From: Lingula anatina
Taxonomy: Eukaryota > Brachiopoda > Lingulata > Lingulida > Lingulidae
Reading direction: 5' to 3'
Length of the DNA: 64,000 bases
NCBI RefSeq assembly: GCF_001039355.2
Contig: NW_019775426.1
Coordinates: 1 to 64,000, forward strand
This document shows positions 30,601-45,600 of this stretch, piece after piece. How positions within the stretch are numbered: the stretch's first letter is position 1; every line of letters begins with the position of its first letter. Below the pieces are notes generated by a model, which was not told the DNA's origin, ran no database searches, and saw only the letters and a program-made list of their open reading frames with translations. A program made the position numbers and the translations under genes.

Positions 30601-33600
30601 CTTCATATAACTGAACCTAAATAAAGACATGAAGTATATCATCTAAAATGCTTTAAGCCATAAATATATCATTCTGCAGAAAATGTCATACTTGGCTTAA
30701 ACAGGGTCATTAAAATTCCATGACTGTTACATATATAAAGGAAATATCTTCTTTACAAAATGAGGGCATATGCCATAGACTGCAGTAGTATTGGTGTATA
30801 TAATATTCTTCAGCAGACAAAAATACACAACAGAACATCAACAAGTTGTTACATTTTACCTGAAGTGGACTTAAATCACAGTAATAATCCTGAATGATTT
30901 TTGGTGGAAGATCTTGTAAAACATCCTCTTTGAGTCTTCTGAGCAGGAAGGGCAATACCTGTCTGTGCAGGGCTTCCATAGCCAATGCACCTGGGTAAAA
31001 CATGGCAGTAGTTTCATTATGAATATTCTCAACAGCATTGTTTATTAATGAGTATTGTTTATCCAACCCCTGTTGTTAAGACTGAGCATAGTATACCAAT
31101 AACTGAAAGATGAAAACAACAGCTTGAAAAAAAATAAAGAGTACAAATGAAGTCAAAACTTATGACATGACAACAAACATCCTCCTTGCTTTTAGGTATT
31201 CAAAATGAAAATATTTCGAACGTCTTTTATCATTACCTGCTTCTTGCTCCTTTGAAGAACTCTTGGCATCCCTGCTTTGCAGTATGGGGCGGCCATACTT
31301 GGCCGTGAATTGTTTCTCTGTACCAAGAAAACCAGGCATCAAAAAATCAAACAAAGACCACAGCTCCAAGACATTGTTCTGGATTGGTGTGCCAGACAGG
31401 ATCAGGCGATGGTTACAGACCAACTGTTTCACAGACTTAGAGATCTGCAATAAACAACAGGACATTTTAGTGGAGTTTTAATGTTCAATGCATTATTAAC
31501 AAAGAAGACAAAACAACTGATGTGAAAGGGGAGCAATTGTTAATCAATCTATGGCATGAATGCTGAATGCTTTTTAAAATGTATTGATGTAATACAGATA
31601 TGATCACTTTTTTGAAGAAGGAAAAGACAAGTATACCTGGGGAGAGAGATAATCTATACAATATTATATCTTTAACCAGCTGTTTATGTGTAAGGGTAAA
31701 AAATCTTCACCTACAGTCTTCAGAAAAGGTAAAGAAATTTTAAAAAGCTTTGAAAGATACTGACAGGCAAGCACAAAAATGTAGCAGGCTTTACAATTTC
31801 TCTTAATTCTCGGATAAAAAAGTTACCCACCTTGGTTTTGCCATTCTTGATTATATGTCCTTCATCCAATATACAATAGTTCCACTTAATTGCCCTGTAA
31901 TTATAAAACAATACTAATTCTAGCTCATATGATAAAAACATAATATATAATTTACTTGAAACTGAACTATACAAAACTTAAAAAATAAAGTTCATTTTGA
32001 TATCATGTTATTACAGGGAGTGCTGTATTGACTGAAGTGACAATAATGATGAAAATTCAAATCAAATATCTATATCTTGCCAATATCAAATATTTTACCA
32101 TAATGCACAAAGAAAATCATTATTTAAAGAGGATTTCTAAACTTACCCAAAGAATTCTATGTCATTTCTAACAATGTCATAAGAAACAACTATCAAATTG
32201 TGCTTTTTCACTTTGCTTCTGAGCCTGAAATACAAAAGTGAACCAACAATTGACACAGGTACATGTAATATGCAATAACACCTTGAAATAAAAACTTGTC
32301 TTATCCATGGCAATCAAGGGCCAGCCTGGGCTTCAAAAGTAGTAACATCCGTACTATAGGTAACAAAAGAATTCCATTTTTTTCTATTGTTATGTTACGT
32401 CATTTGAACAATGGAAAACCTATAGCGAACAATGGGGGATGTTTACAAAATAAACAAACAATTTTTTAAGTAAACACACAAGACTCCCTATTTTTGTTTA
32501 CGTTTTACTATGGTAACGGATGACGTCACAGAANNNNNNNNNNNNNNNNNNNNNNNNNNNNNNNNNNNNNNNNNNNNNNNNNNNNNNNNNNNNNNNNNNN
32601 NNNNNNNNNNNNNNNNNNNNNNNNNNNNNNNNNNNNNNNNNNNNNNNNNNNNNNNNNNNNNNNNNNNNNNNNNNNNNNNNNNNNNNNNNNNNNNNNNNNN
32701 NNNNNNNNNNNNNNNNGTCTTGTTTGTTTACTTAAAAAATTGTTTGTTTATTTTGTAAACATCCCCCATTGTTCGCTATAGGTTTTCCATTGTTCAAATG
32801 ACGTAACATAACAATAGAAAAAAATGGAATTCTTTTGTTACCTATAGTACGGATGTTACTACTTTCAAAGTCAATCCAGGCATCAAATTAATTGTCAAAA
32901 TGAATTTTTCTTGATAAAATACCATTTGCCTTCAAGATCTTAATGCGGGTGTTATTGATTAAGGTGATTATACAGCAAAAATTATTTTTCACTAAAAGTA
33001 ATCTTATATCAATAAGCTGAGAAAATAAATATCCTCAAATAAAGAAATAAACTTTGGTTTGACTTCTTGCCATTTCTGTGCTAAGAGTTGTATTCCATTA
33101 ACAAAATGATTGGGACAAAAACTCGCCCCATCTTCTATATATGGTTTATAATGGGGTCTCTTTTTTTAAAATATTAAAAAAAATTTTTTTTATAAACAGT
33201 TTGTCCCTAAGACCAATATTGCTTAAAGTCATATCTGCCATACATTATTTCTGCATATTTTGGTAAAACCCACTTTTAGATAGTCAAAACCCACCCCCAG
33301 CAATACCAAGTGATAGCAGTCTAATGTCTACTTACTTCACCCTCTCCATGACGGGACCTGTGTAATGCAAAGGATTGAGATACTCCTTACTGACAAACTT
33401 CTCCACTTCATAGACCCAGTGTCCAGTCAGGGTGGGTGGACACACAACTATAGATGGCATGGGGACACTGTCTGCAGCCTGGGTTTGCTAGAATGAGATA
33501 CGTGTAGAGGAAACTGTACAATATGAAGTGAGTGGAGACAAAACTTTATTGGGTAGAGACTCGGTGTCTGTTGCATACAGATTTGCAAGCATAAGAAAAA

Positions 33601-36600
33601 TAGAGTGTAAAAGAATACTGATATTGATGTGTGCCTGTATGTGTAAAAGGGCATGAAAACACCTCTGTGTAGTTGCTGACCACTTAACTAAAGCCAGCAA
33701 AAACACATTTTTAAAGATAATTTTCAATTTTTCTTTTTTCCCCCCCTCAAATGCAATACTGAGTTATAACATACCTTGTACCTCTGCTCCCTATCATAGT
33801 GGTCACCAGCCAGGATACATATAGACATCAGGGTTTTCCCAAGTCCCATGTCATCACAGAGTATTCCATGAAGCTTGTATGTATTCAAGAAGGCTAGCCA
33901 GTTGATACCATCCTGCATTTGAAGAGCAATCATTTAATTTTTTAAAACATATTTTAAATAAAATTATGTAGTCAACGGTATAAATTTGTCATCTGTCTAT
34001 ATACATGCAACCTTTTTATAAAATGAGTCATATCTTCATGATTGGTTGCTTCAAGTTGGGGCAAGAATCGATCAGTAAAATTTAAGAAGACCAAAATCCA
34101 AATGTGGACTCTAAAGTTTATACAGTTCATCAAACATACAAGATGGGATTTCAGTGATAAAAACGGTGCTAAATACCCTCTCCACCCAAGTTTAAGTTGA
34201 TTCTTCCATCTCAAATCCCCATAAAAGCTGTTCCTTCAACTTAAAATATTTATGCTATTTCACGTTATGAACTCACCTGCTGGTATTTGCGTAGTTCAGC
34301 TTTGATGGGAACAGGACAAACGTAGTCTTCTACTTTGCTGCTGTCTAGCAACTGCTCCAAGAATTTTCTCTCTTTCTCCTTTTGTTTGACAAGAGAGCTC
34401 TTCATTTCAGGGGGATCAGGTATGCCAGACTAAAAGATGACAATTGTATTAATATGGAAAAGAATAATTATATAAAACAATCTTACAGTAGAAAACATTA
34501 AAGAATGCACATGTTCAAGAAACCAGCTAGCTTAGCTACTGTCAGCATACAAAAGATCATAATTTTCATTTTCTTCAAAGATGAGCACAAGTCAAAACAA
34601 GCGTGTATTCATTAACATAAACTGACTGCTCTTTTGAAGTTAATGAATATCAAGGCCTACTTAAACACAAATGTCATGATATTCTTGAATTGCCACACTT
34701 CTATCACAACTGAACACCCTACCTCCAAAGGCATCAGTCTTATGAGTGTAGCAAAGCAGTAAGTGGCCATGAGCCTGACAGCTTCATTGAGATCACTCAT
34801 ACAGCCTAGGATGGGAACCACCATAAGTACAATGTAGGCCACTATATCTACACCCAGACTGTCTATGATATCTGGACACACAGGGTTAAGGACATTTACA
34901 GAAATGTGTGGTACAGAATGACATGAACTTGATAGGCTAACACTAGAAAAAAAAAAAAAGATAATTGCTCATGTTATATTTCAGATAAAAAATAAATCTA
35001 CTAATTTCAAATGTATACTGGCTGCAACCTGTAAACTTTTTGTAACCTGACCGCCAAACTGCCTTACATGGGATTAAAAACACAAAGAGGTTCCCTATTT
35101 AATATTGTTGTCTGGTAACTTTAATTTAAGACCCACAATGTAAATTAGTCCTTTTAATGTCAAAAAAATTAATTTCGAGAAAATTTTAACACTTTTGCCC
35201 CATTCATCAAGGTCAAATTCATTTTTGAATTTAAGTTTTTAGTCTTTGAGTCAATCTCGTAATTAGGGTAAAGATTGGTGAATTTCTCTCAAAAGAGAAT
35301 TAATTTAGAAATTCAGATCTCCATAAGGTTAAAACATTGACCTTTGTTTTTTTCAATGGTTATGGATGGGACATACCTTGGTGATACAAGAAAAATACTG
35401 AAACTTTCAGGATTAAATTTTTTTTGCTATAAAACACCTTAACAACTTCATCCAGTTGTTAAAAAAAAAAAAAAAAACAACAACAACAACAATAGTCAAT
35501 ATGTAGGATACGAGTTAAAGCCTCTATGGCTCCTCCACGACAGACCTCACTGTCTGTTGAACCTAGCAGTGGTAGTACATGTTCCAACACATAGTTCATG
35601 GTCTCTACAGTGTCTAGTTTACTTAGCATTCCCAAGCACCTGGCAGCCATGTGGCGTAAAGCAGTGAAAGGGTGCTGTAGACATACTGTCAGAGCTGGCA
35701 GCTTCTGCAAAATCTGAAATTATCCATGGTTGATAATATACAAAGTTCATAACAGTATGATAGGATTTGTATTTTAACAATGCTTATGTTATTAATAAAT
35801 TATACTCTTGTTTTATTTCTCCATTTCACATACTTGAGAAGATGCAGTTCAATACCAATGTGAATTTATCAAAACTTGTTTTTATCCTCACTATTATAAA
35901 TAAGTTACACATCTAACTTCATTTTCTACTGAAATCGATTACTTTACATCTTTACAGAAAGCACACGTACCTGTGCTTGCAGCTGTCTATGAAGGCTCGG
36001 TCCTACCATCTCCATGACTTGTAGAGAATGAAGTAACTCTTGAGCTGTGTTTTCATCACTCCCCAAACTGGATGCATCTGTAATGTTCAAATCGTATATA
36101 GTAAAGAACATTTCTAATACCTACTAGGGAAGTAAATTAACTCTAGGATAGATGAAATAAATTTGACATAAAGTAAGTTTGCCCATCCTTCCTCTTTTAG
36201 AGATAAAAAAACCTGTTTAAAGTAATATAATTTTACATAGTATTATTTTGGCCTTATTCCATTATTTTACAGGCGCAATGATTTTCTAGTGAACGGCACT
36301 TACCAAGTCCAGACTCATTTATCACAGATATAGGTTTAATGGTATTGTCCCAGAGGGTTGGCACTTTATTTGGGAGATCACTGGCCATATTCTCAGCTAT
36401 TGTAGTGATAGCAAAGGTGGCACCACGTCTTTGAATGAACAGCTGCCGTTGTGCCTAGTGTATTACAATATATTCAAACATATTACTTCTGTCTGATAAT
36501 TACTAATTTCTTTGAGGGAAAGTAATAAAGGGATCAATTAAAATAGGCAGATTCTGCTTTTACCTTTTTTGTTCTGTTACAACACAACACAGTAATTCAG

Positions 36601-39600
36601 AAATCTTCACTAAAAAACCAAAGCTGACTTCATAAAATATTTTAACATTAATTTTTTCTGCTTTCAGTCAGTTCATAAAACAAAACTCACCTCATTTATT
36701 TCGGCCACCATTTCTGGTGAAATCTCAACTGGTACATTAGCTGGTCTCCTTCCTGGTCTTCTTCCAATTTTCTCCATGCCCTGCAACCAACAGTGCTGTC
36801 CTGTGTTAGCACAAGTCAACTTACACAGTTGTAGCAATAAAATCAAGAATTCACCATACAAGAAACAAACTTAACTAAGACACTAAGAAACAAACTTAAC
36901 AACAGGCATCTAAAACCCCTGACAAGCAGAAAGGGACTAGACTTTTTGGCTCCCAAAATACGCCAATTCCCCCAATAGTTAGTAAAATGGCATTATTGTT
37001 GTAAGCACCTCGGAAATCTGCCAACAATTGGAAAAATCTCATCCCTGAGCTATATCATCACCTTTTTCAACCATTTAATTTAATCAATGGGCCATAATCC
37101 AGTTTTATTCTCCCTTATTATCTCCATTTCATTCTAGTTAGATGGCGTGCACCTGGTTTTATAATTTCTATAATTTTGTGGGAAATGAATCTATAAATAC
37201 TACCTTCTGTTGTTTTGTCAGAGTAACGATTCCTGAGTACATATCACAAGGAACAGTTTTATCATTGGGATCTGAAAATAACACACAAAGAAAAATAAGC
37301 AAAACTACTTTTCGCAATAAGATTTGTGTGTGAATTGTAGAGTTATAAAGATAATCACTGATTCTTTAAATTACAAAGATGAAATATGCCCCATTTTTTT
37401 TTTTAATTTACTTCAAGTCAATAGATCCCAAGAAAATCCACAGCAGGTCACCAATCCTAAATAACTGAGTGCTATCAGGTGACCAGTTTTAACCGGTATT
37501 GTTCTAGTTTCTATGGTGTTTCTATGGCTGTATTCCCAGAGCTTTTAGATTGATCTATCCCCGCGGGGAGTCTCACTAGATTACTGTCAGATAATCCGGC
37601 TTAAATGTCCGTCCCGCCTACTACAAGCTGTAAGGGGGTAATTAACTTTCGTGTCCGCCCGGCTGACAGCTATTTAGCGTGAACCCCCAGGGAGTTAGGT
37701 CGATCTAAAGTAGATCGATCTTATCTCCGGGTCTATGGTGCCCCGATATCCAATTAACATTGGCTCACTGATGATTCACTGAATTGTGGATACACAACCA
37801 AGCTCAATAGGAAACTTGAAAGGCTCATTATCAAATATTGAATAATATTAAAAAAAAAAGAGAAAAATGATTTACAAACTAAAACTTAAATAATAAATTT
37901 GATGACTTCTTACCTGGCACATATTTTGCCATCACTGGTTGACTAATGCCAGGAGTGAATGTGGGATCAGAACACACCCAAACGCAGAGATTCTTCACCA
38001 CTTTGCCATTTGGACATGGGTTACGAGTGATACACTGAGACAGCAGCTGGGATAAGTTGGCAGCTGCTTGCCTCTGGAAATAGAACCATCATGAAGAACA
38101 AAATAACTATCGAATGCCAATATCATATTAAATATGTGATTTCTACTAAAGAGAGCAAAAATCACCAGAAAACCACTAAACAAGTACAAATCGTGTAAAC
38201 AAATCAATGGACTGGTGACCTGTCATTTAAACTGGGAGGAAATGATGTCATAGTCATAGTCGGGGCAAAAATGATTTTTTTTTTTTTTTGCTTTTAAATT
38301 ATCACTTTGATAGAGTTCATTGTACTCATCTTTTTTACAATACATTTAAATCATACATAAACCAAAGACCAACAATAAACTATTGAATGGAAAAATATGC
38401 TTTACCTGAATATCTGGATTGTCTTCTTTTTTTATAATATCCATCAGAGGGCGGATCACAGGATTTAATTTTTCTGGTAGATAGTGCAAGAGAATAGTTG
38501 CCCCTGCCAAGCTTGACTGCACCCTAGACTCAAAATGAATATTTATTCAGATCAGCTGTGTAATGTTCATGGACTATGTGAATCACTTTCCACAGTTAAA
38601 GGATTAAGTTTACAAAAAGCATAGAAAGTGTCCAATCAAAATTTTGTTTTAGATTAAAAGCTTATTCTTATCAATATCAAAGCTAAGTGAGGGAAAAAAA
38701 AAAGATCACTCTTTGCAGTTGGCAAGAACTCAATAGTGCTGGTATGAGCACTAAAATAGTCATCTGCTAATGGAAAAGCTTTCTATTGACCATACTAATG
38801 CAGCAAAACATGCTGAGAGCCCATATTCGTTGTTTAATTTAACTCTCTCTATACCTGATAGTTAAAGTCTGAAGCTCTGAACTGGTCTGTGTAATACTGG
38901 TTAACAAATGACCTCTTCTCTGTTCAAATTCTTGCAGTTGCTTGGGTTTGAGGTTCCCTTTTACAGCATCAAAGGTAGTGGTTGCCAAAGCTTGTGCCTG
39001 GTCTATTGTTAGTATTGTCCTAGAAAAATGAGCAAACATAAGGAGCCAAAACCATCTATCTAACTTGTAGGATGGCCTGTCTCTGTCTATACTGATGTCG
39101 GCTATATTTAAACACACTCAGAACTGAGTTAATTCTCTTTCAACTTTCACCTATGTAAATTTTTTTTGAAAAGTAAGTGAAAATATTTTTTAAAACTCAC
39201 TTACCCGGGTTGAATAAAAGAATCCATGTTAATTTTTTGCTGCTTGAGACTTGCAACAAAATCCCTACACTCTGTTTGCATTCTTGTGAACAACATGGCT
39301 ATCTCATCAAAGTACACAGCTTCATTCAAACACATCACGATTTTTTCTTTTACCATTTCTGGGCACTTGTTCTCCTGCTTAATAAAAATGTAAATAATCA
39401 ATATTTAAATTCTACACTACTGATATCCCAAAGAAGACTTCACAAACTTAACATGCACAACCTTTAGTCAAAAGAATGTACTATAGTGTTAAGAAATTCA
39501 GAAGTGCTGAAAATTTTTTCCAAGAAACTATTAGTAATCTAGTAATTTGTGATACTTGACCAACAATTGAGATATAAACTATTTTTATATATTATTAAAG

Positions 39601-42600
39601 CATATACATACACCGTGGTCTCAGTTATAGAATTAGATCTGACAAAAACACAAAGAAACACCTTAACTTCTCATTGATGATGGACCCATACCACTTGCAT
39701 CAAAATGACTGGTCTATACCATGACAACCTACTTCAAATAGCCTGTTCATGACTGGTCCATACCACGACAACCTACTTCAAATAACCTGTTCATGACTGG
39801 TCCATACCATGACAACCTACTTCAAATAACCTGTTTATGACTGGTCAATACCATGACTAACTACTTCAAATTACCTGTTCCTGACTGGCCCAAACCATGA
39901 CTATCTGCCCAATAGCCATCCTCTGCAGGGCAGACTTGGAATTGAGGTGAAATAGCAACAGTTTTAAAAGAGCATCACTTGGTGTTTCCATGTTCTCGGG
40001 ATAGTTTGGTACAGGTTTTGTAAGGTAGGAGCACAAAATGCCCAGCATTCTGATAATAAAAGAACCAATTTTATCATCTTGTTAAAATGGCAGTGCTGAA
40101 ATGATTGGGGGACAAATTAAGTCATATTGCTGATTCTTAAATAACTGTTTTAAAAATATCTCAATAAATGAACAAATAAATAGAGAAATAATACAGATAT
40201 TAAATATCACATATTTGCAAGGTAAATTCAAACACTTGCTCTCTTTTCACGTACAAACTACATACTATAAAATATACCTTCCAGCTGTAATTCTGGCCCG
40301 CATGACACATGCGTCCCTATTGGCCTGTGTATCACTTAGAGAAAAGGTGCCAGCAATATATTCTTTATCCAGTTTATCATGCACGGGGCTCGGAACCTCA
40401 GAAAAACTGCGGGATTTACCTGGGGTCAGACTCTGCAGTAAAAAATGACACATCTTTTAAATAAATCAATTAGTGCCCTTGTCATATTTAATGCTACTGG
40501 TAGGTAAAGAGCAACTCCACTATAAACTGAAAACATGTGGGCTTAATTGTGAGAGCCAAAGAATTGAGGTAAACCATTTCATTTGCTATCATAAAAAAAA
40601 ATTAATTTAACTGACTGGCAGCTTGTACCATACTTGCTCAAATACTACAATCTTAAAAGCACTCGACAGAGATATGCTTGATCTGTACCTTATCCTTATG
40701 TTTTGCATCGATGAGAAAGTTTTGGTCAAAAGGAAGGCGTGACGGTTGCATCATCATGCAAAGCCAGGTCCCCAGGAAAGGAGAGGTGGCAGCAATTAAG
40801 TAGTCCAGGGGAGATTTCTCTAAGACAGAGCACCAAACCTAAAATACACAACACTATGAAGTAGTTTGTATAAAACAACTCCTTTTTCAAATTGTAAAAC
40901 TAAAATCAAACTTATCACACTGATATGTAAACAAAGAGAAGTGTTTTTTCTTTTACTTTAATTCAAATTATGTACCTTTTTAAAAATAGGTTTACTTATC
41001 ACCATATTAACTTGAATAAAAAATATAAATAACATCACCATCCTTTGTAAATCTTTTTAACTATGAAAAAAACATACAAATCATCCTAACCTGCTGAATC
41101 AAATCTAGCAATTCTGCTTTTTCTTCAAGTAGCACTCTTTGATACACATGCCTTAGTGCATCTTGGAGTATGGGGATTAGCCAAGTAGCATGTGGCTGGC
41201 GCTCACTGGTCAGCAAAATATGAAGCGTGGTAAGTACACATTTTCTCACTGAGGTAATATTGTGCCTTAAGAAAGGCCAGAGTCTGGGTACAAGTTCAGA
41301 CAATGAAAGATTTGTGCTGGAAAGAAAAAGAAAAAATTTTGGTGAAAAGACAATTTTTATGTTATGGTCAGGCATATGCAAATTTGTCTACTTTTCTTTG
41401 TCAGAGACTTATCAAAATTTCAAATCTGATAAAAGAAATGATTACTAATTGATTATTACTATGATGAGCAGTCCCAAAGAAAGAAAACATACGTGAAAAA
41501 GAGCAACTCTACTCACCTCTCTGACTCCCCTGCTTGAGGTCGTGCCAATAGAGTAGACAGTAGAGTCATAATACTGTTGGTGGAGGCAGTGAGATCATCT
41601 AAATCTAGCAAAGTGTCCCACAAACAACTGATAATAGTTGGGACCTAGAATGTAAATTAAATATTATAATAACAACAACAATCATAATATAAAATTGCTC
41701 AAAGAGCAAGTTCTTGCCAACTGCTATTCAAAAGATGGCCTACCTGGCGAGGCAGCACTTTGACCAAAGTATCAGCCACAGGGATGAGGGAGGCTGCAGC
41801 CACTGAGCACACATCATCTACAGAGTCCTGCAGTCCATTCATTATCACAGGTAACACCAGCGGCAGAAGCTTGCCTGTCATATCCTGGGAAAATTAGTTT
41901 AGTGCTTTACTAAAAATGTTACTACATAATCCTCGGTAAAAAAGAACTTTGATGTTGTATTGCTTGCGTGAAAACTTGATTACCTTTAAGCGGTAGTCCT
42001 TCACTGATTTACATACCCACTATCAATTTTTTGGCATGTCATTTTATAAGTAACAGTCAAAATTCGTTAATGATACATCCACATTCAATTTATCACAAAA
42101 TTACAAATACATACTGGAAATTCATAAGTAATAAATTTAAACACATTCCCAAACACAGGAAAAATACCCCTCGTACCTGCCTAACTGCTAGTAAGTACTT
42201 GAGCCCCAGCAGTCCCCCGTGACGAACTTCCCACTGCCTTTGTCCTAGCAGCTGCATTAGAATATGCAGGACCCCCTGGACACTCTCCACTTCCATATAG
42301 TGAAGTGTGGTCCCCAGTGTTTGTGCACAGGTCTCGCGGACTGGAGCCACAACCTACAAGAATTGTACATCAATAATGGCATGTGTGTTTAAATGAAAGC
42401 ATTTTTAGTAACAACCACATTAATGCTGTACACACAAGTTTTTATTTGGAGAAAACTGGCTTTTTGCAATCTTTTATCAACATGATTATGCTGCCTACAA
42501 ATAGAGCAATTCTGTGCTTTATGTTCAAGACCATAACACAATCGTTTTTTTTTTTTAATTTCATGGTCCTATTTTATCTTAATTTCAATGTCTTAAAACA

Positions 42601-45600
42601 AAATAATTACAGTACTAAGATATGACTTTCAAATAAAATAATAATCTTGAAGGATAAAAAAATTACCCAACATACGTATCCAAAATAAACAAGCATAGTT
42701 TACAACATAAAAGACAACTATGTTTTCCATATACCTCATCTGACACAAAATCCCCAAATCTGTCCAGTGCCATAACACAGAGCAACCTCAGGGCAACATC
42801 TTCTAGCCACAACTGGTTGGCTGTACTCATCTGAAAGTATGTTAGCAAGTTAGATGGGGAAACAAATAAAGAATCACATACTGAGCACTCACTACAGCAT
42901 GGCATGAGCTCTGATGTCATATCTATATTCCACAGATAAACTTCACCAGGATACTGTACCAACTGTCAGTGTTGTTATGTGAATGTTTATCTCTGTTGGT
43001 AATGAAAATTCTTTTTTTGTTAAATTGTCAAATTTTGCCCAAAACTATCTAGAAGCCTTGAAAATCAAACAACAAACTAACCAAAGTGTTTTATTGCATA
43101 TCATCATTGTTATTAATAATTTTGCCATCTGTTTGTATTATATTTCCTCAAGTACATTATCTATTCAAGGCAATTTTTTATACGTATCTGTCTCTACTAG
43201 GGCCCTGCATGCTCAATTGAATCTTATCATAGAAATTGCATAACACAAATGGAATGTTACCACAAAAGTCTGAACGCTAATAATACAGTTGAAGTGAACA
43301 CCTGAGCTCACTAATATTACAAATGAAATATTAACATGAAAACCCAGAAATAGTCAATGTTCTAGCCAACTTATAATGATTTAATAACCTCTCTTAAACC
43401 ACTGCTGGCGTTGTACACTACATGCTTCCCATGTCTAAACATAACAAAAGATGAAGTTTTACCTGGTCTGCTGATATGTCCACCATCTTGCCAGCCCCCT
43501 TCCCATGCAGCTTGATCACCTCCCTCAGTCCAGTGGCAGCACCATGCCTCACCTCCCAAGACGTGCTGAACAGGTCACCCAACAGGAGCTCACAGAAGGA
43601 CTCAAATGGCCACTCTTCATTCTAAAGCAAGAAAATTGATCAGACAATGTATTATGGTAATGAATACATCACTACACCTATGTTGCTTACACTTCAAAAT
43701 ATGGCTCTGCATTTTGCATTTTTGTAATCTTATGTAATGTCCCTTGGAGGTAAAACATTGTCTTAATTGAATGTATTTTTCCAAATGCATCTATTGTTCT
43801 ATGTAATTTCATTCTCTGTACAAACCTCATCAAAGTCCATGGTATTATCAGGTTTTGAATCAGCTGCTGGTTTGCCTTCGTCCATCACTAATGTCTTCCT
43901 CATTTTATTAGAGGGTTCTCCATCCTCAGCTCTACAACAATTGACATTTATTTATTGACATTTATTTACCTCATTTCAGAGATTTAATAAGGCAAAAAAA
44001 TGCAAAACTATTTTTCACAATTTGATTATGACTTAGTGCTTTGTTATAACTGATTATATACAGCATGAAACAATGTGAGCAAAAAATAGTCCAGTGAGAT
44101 TTATGACAGAGACTATACAAAATAGTTGTCCACAAATGTACATCATTGTTATTTATTGTAATATTTAAGAAAAACTAATATGGCTGAAAATTTGATCAGT
44201 TATGCTTTCATTCTCTTTTTTCTTTCTGTTAAAATGAACCCAGAATAATATGAAGATGTCCTCACCCATTGCTTTGTGGGGTCTCAGACACATCCTTTGA
44301 TCTTTGCTTGGCTAGCTGCTTAGCTTTCCTCTTAGCCCTGTTCTTTTCTCTGGCACTCATCTGTGGATTGCTGAACACCATCAACTGTTGAACTACTTCA
44401 GCCACAGCTTCCTTTAATAAAAATCAAAAGCAGTGTGAAATTACAATAAATAATTGAGGTACATTATATAAATACCAATGATGTTTCTGTTATATAATCG
44501 CAGTATGATGCTGCCAATAATCAGTGGTCTATTTTTATAATAAAAATCATACAGATTGACATTCTAAGTTATACTTTAATTACTTATAAAAACAAATATT
44601 ATACCAAGGCTTTTGAAAGAATTTAATCACCAAAACCACATCTTCATCATGTTAATATAAATTATTTGGTTATGAAACAAACCATAATTTTCTAACTAGT
44701 GTTTGTATTACCACGTCAAGTGTTGTTTTAAATGTGTGTATGCATATGTGCCTACAATTAATCTTTGATATATATCTAAAAACATACTCAAAGACCCACA
44801 AAAAAGGAAATAAAATAAAATAAAACATTGATGATTACTTGTGATGATTCCTGCTTTGTCCCCTGTTGCCTGTTTTCTTGCTTCATCATGAGGTCTTCAT
44901 CAGAGAACAAGTCTGTCTCCATTCCCATACCACCTGCTATGTCCAAACCTAGCCGCTTGTTCAGCTTCTGCCTCTGTAATGTTAACTTTTCTTTCTGGTC
45001 CAAACCTGGAACAGCAGAAATTCTTTTTGAAATATATGCTATTTCACTTTACGTGAATGCCACTACTACAACAATATACAAGAAACCAAAATGGTCAGGG
45101 CAGACTGCATAGAGCAAGGAATTAGTCCCTCATAATAGTGATAAGATGGAAAGGCTAGAGGTTTACAAAATTGTATGGTGCATCACATTTGGAGGTGTGT
45201 ACAGGGTTATATTCTGATTAATACCCTCTCCGGCACGAAAAAGTGGACTGCCTCATGGGGGCAAAAGGGTAAGAAAGAGGGGGAAAGGGGGAAAAGGGAG
45301 AGAAGGGGAAAAAATTGACAATTATTGAGAGATTAATGTTGTAATGAATGTGTAAAGGTCGGGCAAGAACCAGCAGTACCAAAAGCATCCCAGTCACCAC
45401 CAGAGAGGCCATTTCCATAATGGTACAGGACTATATTAGATACTACTAGAGCTTGTATTGATTCAGAAAAACACGAAACACAATGATTACATCAACATTA
45501 TAATTTGAAATCTCTCATTATCTATAATTCAAAACATTTATGGGAGATGATGATTATGCTTTTCTTTCTGCTAAGACCAAGATGGGTCGACTGCCCCGCA

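Noticed and set aside
32510-32758. Open frames through the N run
   Set aside because: Ns are treated as open; there is no evidence of coding.
39705-39904. The 44-bp array as a CRISPR-like or transposon array
   Set aside because: Units are contiguous without spacers and match the adjacent exon end, so it is a gene-derived minisatellite in a eukaryote.
45340-45420. Minus-strand peptide [12 protein letters not shown] in BTAF1 intron 4
   Set aside because: No acceptor or donor gives an exon, and BTAF1 is continuous without it. Probably chance or an old fragment.
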